Assembly (NCBI RefSeq): GCF_048388525.1
Contig: NZ_DBGCTQ010000092.1
Coordinates: 5,509 to 69,508, forward strand
Source of the DNA: BQOK01 sp048388525
GTDB lineage: Bacteria > Bacillota > Clostridia > Oscillospirales > Ruminococcaceae
Reading direction: 5' to 3'
Length of the DNA stretch: 64,000 bases
The first letter of the stretch is position 1, and every line of letters begins with the position of its first letter. Made by a program: the position numbers and the translations under genes. The notes under the pieces were generated by a model. That model ran no database searches and was not told the DNA's origin. It saw nothing but the letters and a program-made list of their open reading frames with translations. Below, one piece after another: positions 49,256-57,681 of the stretch.

Positions 49256-49575
49256 TGGCTGCAAATGGCTTGTGTAGCAAGCTGCGCAAGCCGCGATATG
49301 CGTTGATGCGGGAGGTTGCCGTAGTAATACGGGTTTTTCCGCGGAGTATGTCCGATCTAGAACCGGGCGAAAGAATTACTGAGAGCAAAGGGATACGTAC
49401 TCTGTCGCATTCCGCGCGGCGTACCAATGTCCAACTTAATTTGCCACAGGTCTGTCCGGGGGAACTGCGGATGCGGTTCACCGGATTTTCTCGTGCCAAA
49501 TTGTGAAACACCCGGCGCTGTGTTCAGTAATTTGTCGGCTCGCCTAGGCACCAAAAAATATAGGAGGCGAACAAA
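49256..49575 (+). other. Long 5' leader of the S10 operon
   Basis: About 320 bases lie between the predicted transcription start and rpsJ. No coding sequence is convincing. Several self-complementary stretches are present, for example around GCAAGCTGCGCAAGC (49277-49292). Ribosomal operons often carry autoregulatory leaders bound by a ribosomal protein (L4 in the E. coli S10 leader), so a regulatory RNA is inferred. Confidence 0.5.
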
Positions 49576-49887
49576 ATGGCAGTCAAGGAAAAAATCAGGA
49601 TTCGTTTGCAGAGCTACGATCATCAGCTGGTCGACGCCGCTGCGGAGAAGATCGTGGAGACCGCGAAGCGCACCGGCGCCCGCGTGTCCGGCCCCATTCC
49701 TCTCCCCACCGACAAGGAAGTGGTGACCATCCTGCGCGCTGTTCACAAGTATAAGGACAGCCGCGAACAGTTTGAGAACCGTACCCACAAGCGCCTGATC
49801 GACATCCTGAAGCCGTCGAACAAGACGGTCGAGGCTCTTACGAGCCTGCAGCTCCCCGCCGGCGTAGACATCGAGATCAAACTGTAA
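49576..49887 (+). CDS. rpsJ: 30S ribosomal protein S10
   Basis: A 103-residue S10, a head protein of the small subunit and also the NusE factor in antitermination. It reads EKIRIRLQSYDHQLVDAAAE, SGPIPLPTDKEVVTILRAVH and a C-terminal LQLPAGVDIEIKL, all standard. TAGGAGGCG precedes the ATG. It is the first gene of the S10-spc-alpha run, followed by a 157-base gap before rplC that contains a GGCGGC/GCCGCC hairpin near 49911-49927 and a new ribosome site. Confidence 0.97.
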   Translation: MAVKEKIRIRLQSYDHQLVDAAAEKIVETAKRTGARVSGPIPLPTDKEVVTILRAVHKYKDSREQFENRTHKRLIDILKPSNKTVEALTSLQLPAGVDIEIKL

Positions 49888-50044
49888 CCCCACCTTTTAA
49901 ATCAGTAAGGGCGGCCCCCGAGCCGCCAACTGCTGAGGGAGTTTGCAGAACCGATCCCGCTGCCGAAAGCTGCGGAGAGGTCATGTTGGCGCTGTAAAGT
50001 TACTCGCGGCGTCAACCAATAACCTTTTACAGGAGGAAAGAAAA

Positions 50045-50677
50045 ATGCAAAAAGGTATCATCGGCAAAAAGCTCGGTATGACCCAGCTGTTTGATGAAAA
50101 CGGCAAAGTCGTGCCCGTGACCGTGATCGAGGCCGGACCCTGCACCGTGGTGCAGAAGAAGACCCTCGAGAGCGACGGCTACCAGGCCGTGCAGCTGGGC
50201 TATGGCGACATTGCGGCCAAGAAGGTCACAAAGCCTCTCAAGGGGCACTTCGACAAGGCCGACGTCGCCCCCAAGCGCACCCTGCGGGAGTTTCGCCTGG
50301 CCGACATCAGCGCCCTGAATGTGGGCGACATCCTGAAGGCCGACGTTTTCGCCACCGGCGAGCACATCGACGTGGTGGGTGTGAGCAAGGGCAAGGGTTA
50401 CGCCGGCACCATCAAGCGCTGGAACGGCCATCGCCTGCGCGAATCGCACGGCACCGGCCCCGTTTCCCGTCACGCCGGCTCCATGGGCTCCTGCTCCACG
50501 CCGAGCCGCGTGTTCAAAGGCAAAAAGCTGCCCGGTCACCTGGGCGCTGAGCGGGTCACCATTCAGAACCTGACCGTCGTCAAGGTCGACCCCGAGAACA
50601 ATCTGATCGCCATCAAAGGCGCGGTCCCCGGCCCCAAGGGCGCCGTGGTCTGCATCAGCGATAGCGTGAAGGCGTAA
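50045..50677 (+). CDS. rplC: 50S ribosomal protein L3
   Basis: A 210-residue L3, an early assembly protein near the peptidyl transferase centre. ATG 50045 follows ACAGGAGGAAAG; the frame from 49943 is an upstream extension. Typical segments: KGIIGKKLGMTQLFDENGKV, VSKGKGYAGTIKRWNGHRLR, ESHGTGPVSRHAGSMGSCST and VFKGKKLPGHLGAERVTIQN, the last containing the tip loop that reaches the A-site side. Confidence 0.97.
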   Translation: MQKGIIGKKLGMTQLFDENGKVVPVTVIEAGPCTVVQKKTLESDGYQAVQLGYGDIAAKKVTKPLKGHFDKADVAPKRTLREFRLADISALNVGDILKADVFATGEHIDVVGVSKGKGYAGTIKRWNGHRLRESHGTGPVSRHAGSMGSCSTPSRVFKGKKLPGHLGAERVTIQNLTVVKVDPENNLIAIKGAVPGPKGAVVCISDSVKA

Positions 50678-50691
50678 GGAGGGAAAGCACA

Positions 50692-51315
50692 ATGGCACAA
50701 TTTGACGTTTTGGATATGAACGGCAAGAAAGTTTCCACCGTAGAGCTTTCCGACGCCGTATTCGGTATCACCCCCAACGAGAAGGCCGTCCACGCCGCTG
50801 TGGTGAACTTCCTGGCCAACCAGCGCCAGGGCACCCAGAGCACCAAGACCCGCAGCGAGGTTTCCGGCGGCGGCCGCAAGCCCTGGCGCCAGAAGGGCAC
50901 CGGCCATGCACGGCAGGGTTCCACCCGCGCCCCCCAGTGGACGCACGGCGGCGTTGCGCTGGGTCCCAAGCCCCGCGACTACAGCTACCGGCTGAACCGC
51001 AAGGTCAAGCGCCTGGCTATCCTGAGCGCCATCAGCGCCAAGGCCGCCGCGGGCGACATGATCCTGATCGACAGCCTGGCCGTGGCCGAGTACAAGACCA
51101 AAGCCGTGATCGGCATGCTGGCCGCCGTGGGCGCCGGCAAAAAGAACCTGATCGTCACCCCTGAGGTGGAGGCAAAGCTTGTGAAGAGCGCCGCCAACAT
51201 CCCCGGCGTGGCCACCACCGTTGCCACCAGCGTGAACACCTACGACGTGGTAAACGCCGACAAGTTCATCCTGAGCGTGGACGCGGCCAAGAAACTTGAG
51301 GAGGTTCTGGGCTAA
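50692..51315 (+). CDS. rplD: 50S ribosomal protein L4
   Basis: A 207-residue L4 lining the exit tunnel. The tunnel-loop region reads SEVSGGGRKPWRQKGTGHAR, QGSTRAPQWTHGGVALGPKP. The globular domain has YRLNRKVKRLAILSAISAKA. In E. coli L4 represses its own operon through the leader. The gene is followed by rplW with a one-base overlap (TAATG). Confidence 0.97.
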   Translation: MAQFDVLDMNGKKVSTVELSDAVFGITPNEKAVHAAVVNFLANQRQGTQSTKTRSEVSGGGRKPWRQKGTGHARQGSTRAPQWTHGGVALGPKPRDYSYRLNRKVKRLAILSAISAKAAAGDMILIDSLAVAEYKTKAVIGMLAAVGAGKKNLIVTPEVEAKLVKSAANIPGVATTVATSVNTYDVVNADKFILSVDAAKKLEEVLG

Positions 51316-51608
51316 TGAAAACTGCACAAGACATCATTCTGGCTCCTGTCATTACCGAGAACTCTATGACGGGCGTGGCGAACAAGAAGTACACCTTCAA
51401 GGTCGCCACCGACGCCAACAAGGTGGAGATCGCCAAAGCCGTCGAAAAGCTGTTCGGCGTGCAGGTTGCGAAGGTTAACACCATCAGCGTGCGCGGCCGT
51501 TATCGCCGCCAGGGCATGCACGGCGGCTACACCGCCGCCGCGAAGAAGGCCATTGTTACCCTGAAAGAGGGCAGCAAGGGCATCGACTTCTTCGAGAGCA
51601 TGGTCTAA
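51315..51608 (+). CDS. rplW: 50S ribosomal protein L23
   Basis: A 97-residue L23 at the exit-tunnel mouth, docking site for trigger factor and SRP. It shows DIILAPVITENSMTGVANKK, YTFKVATDANKVEIAKAVEK and RRQGMHGGYTAAAKKAIVTL. The start shares a base with the rplD stop. A small AGCTGC/GCAGCT hairpin lies just after the stop in the 93-base gap before rplB. Confidence 0.97.
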   Translation: MKTAQDIILAPVITENSMTGVANKKYTFKVATDANKVEIAKAVEKLFGVQVAKVNTISVRGRYRRQGMHGGYTAAAKKAIVTLKEGSKGIDFFESMV

Positions 51609-51701
51609 GCTGCTTTTTGCAGCTCCTTAGGGCCTGAGCAAGGCCCGCGTATGGGGATATGACCCCGATAACAATTCATAAGTAAAAAAGGAGATCCGAC
51701 A

Positions 51702-52532
51702 ATGGCGATCAAAAAGTATAAGCCGACTACCCCGGGCCGCCGCGGTATGACTGTGACCGATTACAGCCAGCTTTCCAAGGTCGAGCCCGAGCGCAGCCTG
51801 CTGGAGCCTATGAAAAAGGCCGCCGGCCGCAACAACACCGGCCGCATCACCGTCCGCCATCACGGCGGCGGTAACCGCACCAAATACCGTGTGATCGACT
51901 TCAAACGCAACAAGTTTGACGTTCCCGCCACGGTAAAAACCCTGGAGTACGATCCCAACCGCTCCGCTCACATCGCCCTGATCCAGTACGAGGACGGCGA
52001 GAAGCGCTACATCCTGGCCGCCGAAGGCATGAAGGTGGGCGACGTCATCATGGCGGGCCCCAATGCCGACATCAAGCCCGGCAACGCGCTGCCCTTTGCC
52101 AACATCCCCGTGGGCACCATCATCCACAACGTTGAGCTGTATCCCGGCAAGGGCGGCCAGCTGGTGCGCAGCGCCGGCAACCAGGCTCAGCTGATGGCAA
52201 AAGAGAACGGCTACGCCCTGGTTCGCCTGCCCTCCGGCGAGATGCGCAACATCCCCCTGAACTGCATCGCCACCGTGGGCCAGGTGGGCAACGTGGATCA
52301 CGAGAACGTGAACCTGGGCAAGGCCGGCCGCAGGCGCCACATGGGCTGGCGGCCCGCTGTGCGCGGCTCTGTGATGAACCCCTGCGATCACCCCCACGGC
52401 GGTGGTGAAGGCAAGAGCCCCGTGGGCCGTCCCGGCCCTGTTACCCCCTGGGGCAAGCCTACCATGGGTTACAAGACCCGCAAACACCACAACCGCTCTG
52501 ACAAGTTCATTGTCAAGCGCGCCAAAGGTTAA
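51702..52532 (+). CDS. rplB: 50S ribosomal protein L2
   Basis: A 276-residue L2, needed for subunit joining and peptidyl transfer. It has KKYKPTTPGRRGMTVTDYSQ, then NNTGRITVRHHGGGNRTKYR, and the conserved C-terminal VRGSVMNPCDHPHGGGEGKS with the functionally important His, followed by PGPVTPWGKPTMGYKTRKHH. AAGGAGATCC precedes the start. Confidence 0.98.
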   Translation: MAIKKYKPTTPGRRGMTVTDYSQLSKVEPERSLLEPMKKAAGRNNTGRITVRHHGGGNRTKYRVIDFKRNKFDVPATVKTLEYDPNRSAHIALIQYEDGEKRYILAAEGMKVGDVIMAGPNADIKPGNALPFANIPVGTIIHNVELYPGKGGQLVRSAGNQAQLMAKENGYALVRLPSGEMRNIPLNCIATVGQVGNVDHENVNLGKAGRRRHMGWRPAVRGSVMNPCDHPHGGGEGKSPVGRPGPVTPWGKPTMGYKTRKHHNRSDKFIVKRAKG

Positions 52533-52547
52533 GAGAGGAGAACGAAC

Positions 52548-52820
52548 ATGGGTAGAAGTGTTAAGAAGGGACCGTACGTCCTGCCTGTTCTGCTGAAGCG
52601 CGTGCAGGAAATGAACGCCGCCGGCGAGAAGCGCGTGCTGAAAACCTGGAGCCGCTCCTCCACGATTTTCCCCGACTTTGTGGGCCACACCTTCGCCGTG
52701 CACGACGGCCGCAAGCATGTGCCCGTTTACGTCACCGAAGATATGGTCGGTCACAAGCTGGGCGAGTTCGCCCCGACCCGTACCTTCAAGGGCCATGCCG
52801 GCTCCAAGACCGGCAGGTAA
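52548..52820 (+). CDS. rpsS: 30S ribosomal protein S19
   Basis: A 90-residue S19 of the 30S head, contacting S13 and the A-site finger. It reads MGRSVKKGPYVLPVLLKRVQ, TWSRSSTIFPDFVGHTFAVH and MVGHKLGEFAPTRTFKGHAG. Standard length, 15 bases after rplB, with AGAGGAGAACG as ribosome site. Confidence 0.98.
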   Translation: MGRSVKKGPYVLPVLLKRVQEMNAAGEKRVLKTWSRSSTIFPDFVGHTFAVHDGRKHVPVYVTEDMVGHKLGEFAPTRTFKGHAGSKTGR

Positions 52821-52840
52821 GGATAAGGAGGAGTAAAGCA

Positions 52841-53176
52841 ATGGAAGCTAGGGCACATCTTCGATACGCCCGCATCAGCCCCCGCAAGGTTTCGGTTGTG
52901 CTGGACCTGATCCGCAACCAGCCTTTGGACAAGGCGCTGGCGATCCTGCAGTACACCCCGAAGGCCGCTTGCGAGCCCCTTCTGAAACTGGTGAAATCTG
53001 CTGCCGCAAATGCGGAAAACAACCACAACATGGACAAGAACAGCCTGTACGTGGCCGAGTGCTTCGTTACCCCCGGCCCCACCCTGAAGCGCATTCGTCC
53101 CCGCGCTCAGGGCCGCGCGTTCCGGGTGCTCAAGCGCACCAGCCATGTGACCGTGGTTCTGAAAGAGAAAGAGTAA
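52841..53176 (+). CDS. rplV: 50S ribosomal protein L22
   Basis: A 111-residue L22 whose long hairpin lines the exit tunnel and forms part of the macrolide-site constriction. It shows ARAHLRYARISPRKVSVVLD, then LIRNQPLDKALAIL, and the beta-hairpin LKRIRPRAQGRAFRVLKRTS. Standard length and composition. Confidence 0.98.
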   Translation: MEARAHLRYARISPRKVSVVLDLIRNQPLDKALAILQYTPKAACEPLLKLVKSAAANAENNHNMDKNSLYVAECFVTPGPTLKRIRPRAQGRAFRVLKRTSHVTVVLKEKE

Positions 53177-53189
53177 GGAGGTAAACACA

Positions 53190-53912
53190 ATGGGCCAGAA
53201 AGTGAATCCCCACGGCATTCGCGTGGGCGTCATCAAAGATTGGGACAGCCGCTGGTTTACTTCCAAAAAGGAATTCGGCGACACCCTGGTTGAGGACTAC
53301 AAGATCCGCAAGCAGCTGAAAAAGCAGCTGTTCGGCGCGGGCATCCCCAAGATCGAGATCGAGCGCACGGTGGACAGCCAGTCCGGAGCGCCCCGCCTCA
53401 AGGTGAGCATCTGGTGCGCAAAGCCCGGCATGGTCATTGGCAAGGGCGGCTCTGAGATCGTGAAGCTGCAGGACCAGCTCAAGAAAATGACCGGCAAGGA
53501 CGTCAATGTGAACATCATTGAAGTGCGCAATATGGACACCAACGCCCAGCTCGTGGCCGAGAACATCGCCAGCCAGCTGGAGCGCCGCATCGGCTTCCGC
53601 CGCGCCATGAAACAGTGCATGGGCCGGGCAATGCAGCGCGGCGCCAAGGGCATCAAGACCCAGGTGTCCGGCCGTTTGGGCGGCGCGGATATCGCCCGCA
53701 CCGAGAGCTACCACGAGGGGACCATCCCCCTGCAGACCCTGCGCGCCGACATTGATTACGGCTTTGCAGAGGCCGCCACCACCTACGGCCGCATCGGCGT
53801 AAAGGTGTGGATCTACAAGGGCGAAGTGCTGAAGGGCTCCAAGCCCGCCGCGGAAAGGGAGAACACCAGCAATAACTTCCGCCGCGACCGCAAGGAAGGA
53901 GGCAACCGGTAA
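53190..53912 (+). CDS. rpsC: 30S ribosomal protein S3
   Basis: A 240-residue S3 at the mRNA entry channel. The N-terminal KH type II domain has KVSIWCAKPGMVIGKGGSEI with the GxxG loop (GKGG). The C-terminal domain carries GFRRAMKQCMGRAMQRGAKG, GRLGGADIARTESYHEGTIP and YGFAEAATTYGRIGVKVWIY. Its stop overlaps the rplP start by one base (TAATG). Confidence 0.98.
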   Translation: MGQKVNPHGIRVGVIKDWDSRWFTSKKEFGDTLVEDYKIRKQLKKQLFGAGIPKIEIERTVDSQSGAPRLKVSIWCAKPGMVIGKGGSEIVKLQDQLKKMTGKDVNVNIIEVRNMDTNAQLVAENIASQLERRIGFRRAMKQCMGRAMQRGAKGIKTQVSGRLGGADIARTESYHEGTIPLQTLRADIDYGFAEAATTYGRIGVKVWIYKGEVLKGSKPAAERENTSNNFRRDRKEGGNR

Positions 53913-54346
53913 TGTTACTGCCGAAACGCGTTAAGTACCGCCGCGTACAGCGTGGCCGCATGAAGGGCAAAGCCATGCGCGGCAACACCGTGAACCAGGG
54001 CCAGTACGGCCTGGTGGCGCTGGAGCCCGGCTGGATTGATTCCCGCCAGATCGAGGCCGCCCGTATCGCCATGACCCGTTACATCAAGCGTGGCGGTAAG
54101 GTTTGGATCAAGATCTTCCCCGACAAGCCCGTGACCGAGAAGCCCGCCGAGACCCGCATGGGTTCCGGTAAAGGCAGCCCGGAGTACTGGGTGGCTGTGG
54201 TCAAGCCCGGCCGTGTGCTGTTCGAGCTGGCCGACGTGGATGAAACCACTGCCCGCGAGGCCCTGCGCCTGGCCATGCACAAGCTGCCGGTCAAGTGCAA
54301 GTTCGCCAAGCGCGAAGACGAAGTGAAGGAGGGTGGCGACGCATGA
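53912..54346 (+). CDS. rplP: 50S ribosomal protein L16
   Basis: A 144-residue L16 near the A-site tRNA elbow. It shows LPKRVKYRRVQRGRMKGKAM, GRMKGKAMRGNTVNQGQYGL, then KVWIKIFPDKPVTEKPAETR and MGSGKGSPEYWVAVVKPGRV. The end overlaps rpmC by four bases (ATGA). Confidence 0.98.
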   Translation: MLLPKRVKYRRVQRGRMKGKAMRGNTVNQGQYGLVALEPGWIDSRQIEAARIAMTRYIKRGGKVWIKIFPDKPVTEKPAETRMGSGKGSPEYWVAVVKPGRVLFELADVDETTAREALRLAMHKLPVKCKFAKREDEVKEGGDA

Positions 54347-54534
54347 AAGCTGCCGATCTGCGCGAAATGAGCGCAAAAGAGCTGAACGAAAAGCTGGTCG
54401 AGCTGAAGCAGGAGCTGTTCAACCTTCGCTTCCAGCACGCCATCAACCAACTGGACAACCCCGGCCGCATTGCAACGGTGAAGAAAGACATCGCCCGCGT
54501 GATGACCGTGCTGGCCCAGAACGAGAAAGCGTAA
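54343..54534 (+). CDS. rpmC: 50S ribosomal protein L29
   Basis: A 63-residue helical-hairpin protein next to L23 at the tunnel exit. ATG 54343 sits inside the rplP stop and follows GAAGGAGGGTGG; the frame reading back from 54295 is an extension into rplP. Sequence: MKAADLREMSAKELNEKLVE, LKQELFNLRFQHAINQLDNP, IATVKKDIARVMTVL. Confidence 0.97.
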   Translation: MKAADLREMSAKELNEKLVELKQELFNLRFQHAINQLDNPGRIATVKKDIARVMTVLAQNEKA

Positions 54535-54547
54535 GGGAGGGTAAACG

Positions 54548-54802
54548 ATGGAACGCAATTTGAGAAAGACCCGTGTGGGCACCGTTGTGTCCGACAAGAT
54601 GGATAAGACCGTCGTCGTTGCCGTGAAGGACAGCGTGCAGCACCCCCTCTACAAGAAGATCCTGAAGCGCACTGTGAAGTTCAAGGCCCACGACGAAAAC
54701 AACGAGTGCGGCACTGGCGACCGTGTGAAGATCATGGAGACCCGCCCCCTGTCCAAGGATAAGCGCTGGCGCGTGGTCGAAATTCTGGAAAAGGCGAAAT
54801 AA
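54548..54802 (+). CDS. rpsQ: 30S ribosomal protein S17
   Basis: An 84-residue OB-fold primary 16S rRNA binder. It shows RNLRKTRVGTVVSDKMDKTV, VVAVKDSVQHPLYKKILKRT and KIMETRPLSKDKRWRVVEIL. GGGAGGGTAAACG precedes the ATG. Standard length. Confidence 0.97.
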   Translation: MERNLRKTRVGTVVSDKMDKTVVVAVKDSVQHPLYKKILKRTVKFKAHDENNECGTGDRVKIMETRPLSKDKRWRVVEILEKAK

Positions 54803-54832
54803 CGCCTGTTACTTTGAAAGGAGGATCTGGCA

Positions 54833-55201
54833 ATGGTTCAGATGCAAACTTATCTCAAAGTAGCCGACAACACCGGTGCCAAGGAGTTAATGTGCATTCG
54901 TGTGCTGGGCGGTTCGCGCAAGAGATATGCGAACATCGGCGACGTTGTGGTGGCTTCCGTTAAAAAGGCGGCCCCCGGCGGTACCGTGAAAAAAGGCGAC
55001 GTGGTCAAGGCTGTGATCGTTCGCAGCAAGCATGGCCTGCGCCGTGAGGACGGCAGCTACATCCGGTTCGACGAGAACGCGGCGGTGCTGATCCGTGAAG
55101 ACAAGAACCCGAGAGGCACCCGTATCTTTGGACCCGTGGCCCGCGAACTGCGCGAGAACGGTTACCTGAAGATCTTGAGCCTGGCTCCGGAATCGCTGTA
55201 A
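54833..55201 (+). CDS. rplN: 50S ribosomal protein L14
   Basis: A 122-residue L14 at the subunit interface (bridge B8). It shows MVQMQTYLKVADNTGAKELM, IRVLGGSRKRYANIGDVVVA, VIVRSKHGLRREDGSYIRFD and ARELRENGYLKILSLAPESL. AAAGGAGG precedes the start. Confidence 0.98.
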   Translation: MVQMQTYLKVADNTGAKELMCIRVLGGSRKRYANIGDVVVASVKKAAPGGTVKKGDVVKAVIVRSKHGLRREDGSYIRFDENAAVLIREDKNPRGTRIFGPVARELRENGYLKILSLAPESL

Positions 55202-55214
55202 GGAGGTTTTAAGA

Positions 55215-55529
55215 ATGAACAATCTTCATGTTAAAACCGGCGACAACGTTATGATCATCAGCGGCAAGGACAAGGGCAAGACCGGTAAGGTGTTGGCTGT
55301 GAGCCCCAAAGAGGGCAAGGTCATCATCGAGGGTCTGAACATGGTCACCAAGCACGTGAAACCCCGCCGTCAGGGCGAACAGGGCGGTATCGTGAAGGCC
55401 GAGGGTGCGATCTACGCCTGCAAAGTTATGCCGGTTTGCCCCAAGTGCGGCAAGGCCACCCGCGTGGCCCACACCGTGAAGGAAGGCAAAAATGTGCGCG
55501 TGTGCCGCAAATGCGGCGCCGAGCTGTGA
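55215..55529 (+). CDS. rplX: 50S ribosomal protein L24
   Basis: A 104-residue L24, an assembly initiator with a KOW domain (DNVMIISGKDKGKTGKVLAV). The C-terminal part carries two CxxC pairs (CPKCG and CRKCG), a zinc-knuckle form frequent in Firmicutes. GGAGG lies ten bases before the ATG. Confidence 0.97.
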   Translation: MNNLHVKTGDNVMIISGKDKGKTGKVLAVSPKEGKVIIEGLNMVTKHVKPRRQGEQGGIVKAEGAIYACKVMPVCPKCGKATRVAHTVKEGKNVRVCRKCGAEL

Positions 55530-55546
55530 AGGAGGGAAACAACACA

Positions 55547-56086
55547 ATGGCACGTTTGAAAGAAAAGTATGTCAGCGAGGTTGCTCCCGCCCTCATGAGC
55601 AAGTTTGGCTACAAGAGCGTTATGCAGATCCCCAAGCTCGATAAGGTTATCGTGAACGTGGGCTGCGGCGAAGCCAAGGACAACCAGAAAATGATCGAGG
55701 CCATTCTGGGCGACATTGCCCAGGTCACCGGCCAGAAGCCCATCGTGTGCAAGGCCAAAAAGAGCGTGGCGAACTTCAAGCTGCGCGAGGGCATGCCCGT
55801 GGGCGTGAAGGTCACCCTGCGCGGCGAGCGCATGTACGAGTTCGTGGACCGGCTGTTCAGCGTGGCCCTGCCCCGCGTGCGCGACTTCCGCGGAATCAAC
55901 GGCAACTCCTTCGATGGCCGCGGCAACTACGCCCTGGGCATCAAAGAGCAGCTGATCTTCCCGGAGATCGACTACGACAAGATCGACGCCGTGCGCGGTA
56001 TGGACATCGCTTTTGTGACCACCGCCAAAACCGACGAAGAGGCCAAGGCCCTGCTTGCGGCCATGGGCGCTCCGTTCGCTAACTAA
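55547..56086 (+). CDS. rplE: 50S ribosomal protein L5
   Basis: A 179-residue L5 that binds 5S rRNA and contacts P-site tRNA. ATG 55547 follows GGAGGG; the longer frame from 55436 is rplX in another frame. It shows MSKFGYKSVMQIPKLDKVIV, LREGMPVGVKVTLRGERMYE, LFSVALPRVRDFRGINGNSF and MDIAFVTTAKTDEEAKALLA. Confidence 0.98.
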   Translation: MARLKEKYVSEVAPALMSKFGYKSVMQIPKLDKVIVNVGCGEAKDNQKMIEAILGDIAQVTGQKPIVCKAKKSVANFKLREGMPVGVKVTLRGERMYEFVDRLFSVALPRVRDFRGINGNSFDGRGNYALGIKEQLIFPEIDYDKIDAVRGMDIAFVTTAKTDEEAKALLAAMGAPFAN

Positions 56087-56100
56087 GGGAGGGTACGACT

Positions 56101-56286
56101 TTGGCAAAGACTTCTATGAAGATCAAGCAGCAGCAGGAGCCCAAGTTCTCTACCCGCGGCTACAACCGCTGCAAGATCTGCGGCCGCCCCCACGCCTACC
56201 TGCGCAAGTACGGTGTATGCCGTATCTGCTTCCGTGAACTGGCCTATAAGGGCGAGATCCCCGGCGTGAAGAAGGCATCCTGGTAA
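56101..56286 (+). CDS. rpsN: 30S ribosomal protein S14, zinc type
   Basis: A 61-residue type Z S14 with TTG start and GGGAGGG upstream. Four cysteines form the zinc site: CKIC and CRIC (in YNRCKICGRPHAYLRKYGVC). The C-terminal RICFRELAYKGEIPGVKKAS is canonical. Only this zinc form is seen; a zinc-independent paralogue, if any, lies elsewhere. Confidence 0.97.
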   Translation: MAKTSMKIKQQQEPKFSTRGYNRCKICGRPHAYLRKYGVCRICFRELAYKGEIPGVKKASW

Positions 56287-56329
56287 ACCGCAGAACAACA
56301 ACGAAGAACCTTAAAAGGAGGTTAGTGGC

Positions 56330-56728
56330 ATGCAAATCACCGATCCTATCGCGGACCTGCTCACCCGCATCCGCAATGCCAGCACTGCCAAACACCCTTC
56401 TGTAGACGTTCCCGCTTCCAACCTGAAGAAGGCGGTTTGCCAGATCCTGGTTGACGAGGGCTACATCAAGAGTGTGCAGTCGATCGAAGACAACAAGCAG
56501 GGCACCCTGCGCCTGACCCTGAAATATCAGGAGAACGGCGCGCCGGTCCTGGCCGGCCTGCGGCGCGTTTCCAAGCCCGGCCTGCGCATCTACACCAACT
56601 GCGAAGACATGCCCAAGGTCATGAAGGGCCTGGGCACCGCGATCATTTCCACCTCGCAGGGCGTTATGACCGACAAAGCCGCCAGGGCCGCCCACGTGGG
56701 TGGCGAAGTGCTCGCCTTTGTGTGGTAA
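56330..56728 (+). CDS. rpsH: 30S ribosomal protein S8
   Basis: A 132-residue central-domain 16S rRNA binder, the spc-operon autoregulator in E. coli. It shows ITDPIADLLTRIRNASTAKH and the C-terminal GTAIISTSQGVMTDKAARAA, followed by HVGGEVLAFVW. AAAGGAGG precedes the ATG. Confidence 0.98.
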   Translation: MQITDPIADLLTRIRNASTAKHPSVDVPASNLKKAVCQILVDEGYIKSVQSIEDNKQGTLRLTLKYQENGAPVLAGLRRVSKPGLRIYTNCEDMPKVMKGLGTAIISTSQGVMTDKAARAAHVGGEVLAFVW

Positions 56729-56746
56729 GAAAGGGGCAAAAAGACA

Positions 56747-57289
56747 ATGTCGAGAATTGGAAGAAAACCCATCGTCATTCCTGCGGGCGTCGAAGTTACC
56801 ATAAAGGATAACGTCGTGACCGTGAAGGGCCCCAAGGGCACCCTGAATTCCAAGATCCACCCCATGATGATCGTGAAGATCGAGGGTGGTGAAGTGCTGG
56901 TGACCCGCCCCAATGACGAGAAAGAGGCCCGCAGCCTGCACGGCCTGACCCGCACCAACATCAGCAATATGGTGGAGGGCGTTGTAAACGGCTTTGAGAA
57001 AAAGCTGGAAGTGCAGGGCGTGGGCTACCGTGTGGCCAAGCAGGGCAAGAGCCTGGTGATGAACCTGGGCTTTTCCCACCAGGTGATCGTGGAGGAGACC
57101 GACGAGATCAAGATCGAAGCTCCCGACGCCAACACCATCATCATCAAGGGCATCGACAAGCAGAAGGTCGGCCAGTTCGCGGCTGAAGTCCGCGAGAAGC
57201 GCCCCCCCGAACCCTACAAGGGCAAGGGCATCCGCTATGCTGGTGAGCACATCATCCGCAAAGAGGGCAAGGCCGGCAAAGGCAAATAA
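56747..57289 (+). CDS. rplF: 50S ribosomal protein L6
   Basis: A 180-residue L6 near the sarcin-ricin loop. It shows SRIGRKPIVIPAGVEVTIKD, VTVKGPKGTLNSKIHPMMIV, then VQGVGYRVAKQGKSLVMNLG and the C-terminal REKRPPEPYKGKGIRYAGEH. Standard length. Confidence 0.98.
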   Translation: MSRIGRKPIVIPAGVEVTIKDNVVTVKGPKGTLNSKIHPMMIVKIEGGEVLVTRPNDEKEARSLHGLTRTNISNMVEGVVNGFEKKLEVQGVGYRVAKQGKSLVMNLGFSHQVIVEETDEIKIEAPDANTIIIKGIDKQKVGQFAAEVREKRPPEPYKGKGIRYAGEHIIRKEGKAGKGK

Positions 57290-57307
57290 GGTAAGGAGTG
57301 AAAGACA

Positions 57308-57667
57308 ATGGTCAATAAACCTGACAAGAACGAAGCCCGGCTTCGTCGTCATCGCCGTGTGCGCGGCAAGATCAGCGGCACCGCTGAGCGCCCCCGCCTG
57401 GACGTGTTCCGCTCCTCCAAGCATATCTATGCCCAGATCATTGATGATGTGGCCGGCGTGACCTTGGTCAGCGCCTCCAGCATGGAAAAAGGCTTTGAGG
57501 GCTTTGGCGGCAACATTGAGGCTGCCGGCAAGGTGGGCAAAATGATTGCCGAGAAGGCCCTGGAGAAGGGCATCAAGACGGTCGTATTCGACCGCGGTGG
57601 CTTTGTTTATCACGGCCGCGTGAAAGCTTTGGCCGAGGGCGCCCGCGAGGGCGGCCTGGAGCTGTAA
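57308..57667 (+). CDS. rplR: 50S ribosomal protein L18
   Basis: A 119-residue 5S rRNA-binding protein. It shows DKNEARLRRHRRVRGKISGT, AERPRLDVFRSSKHIYAQII and FDRGGFVYHGRVKALAEGAR. Start ATG 57308 with AAGGAGTG upstream. Confidence 0.98.
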   Translation: MVNKPDKNEARLRRHRRVRGKISGTAERPRLDVFRSSKHIYAQIIDDVAGVTLVSASSMEKGFEGFGGNIEAAGKVGKMIAEKALEKGIKTVVFDRGGFVYHGRVKALAEGAREGGLEL

Positions 57668-57681
57668 GGAGGAGGATACAC

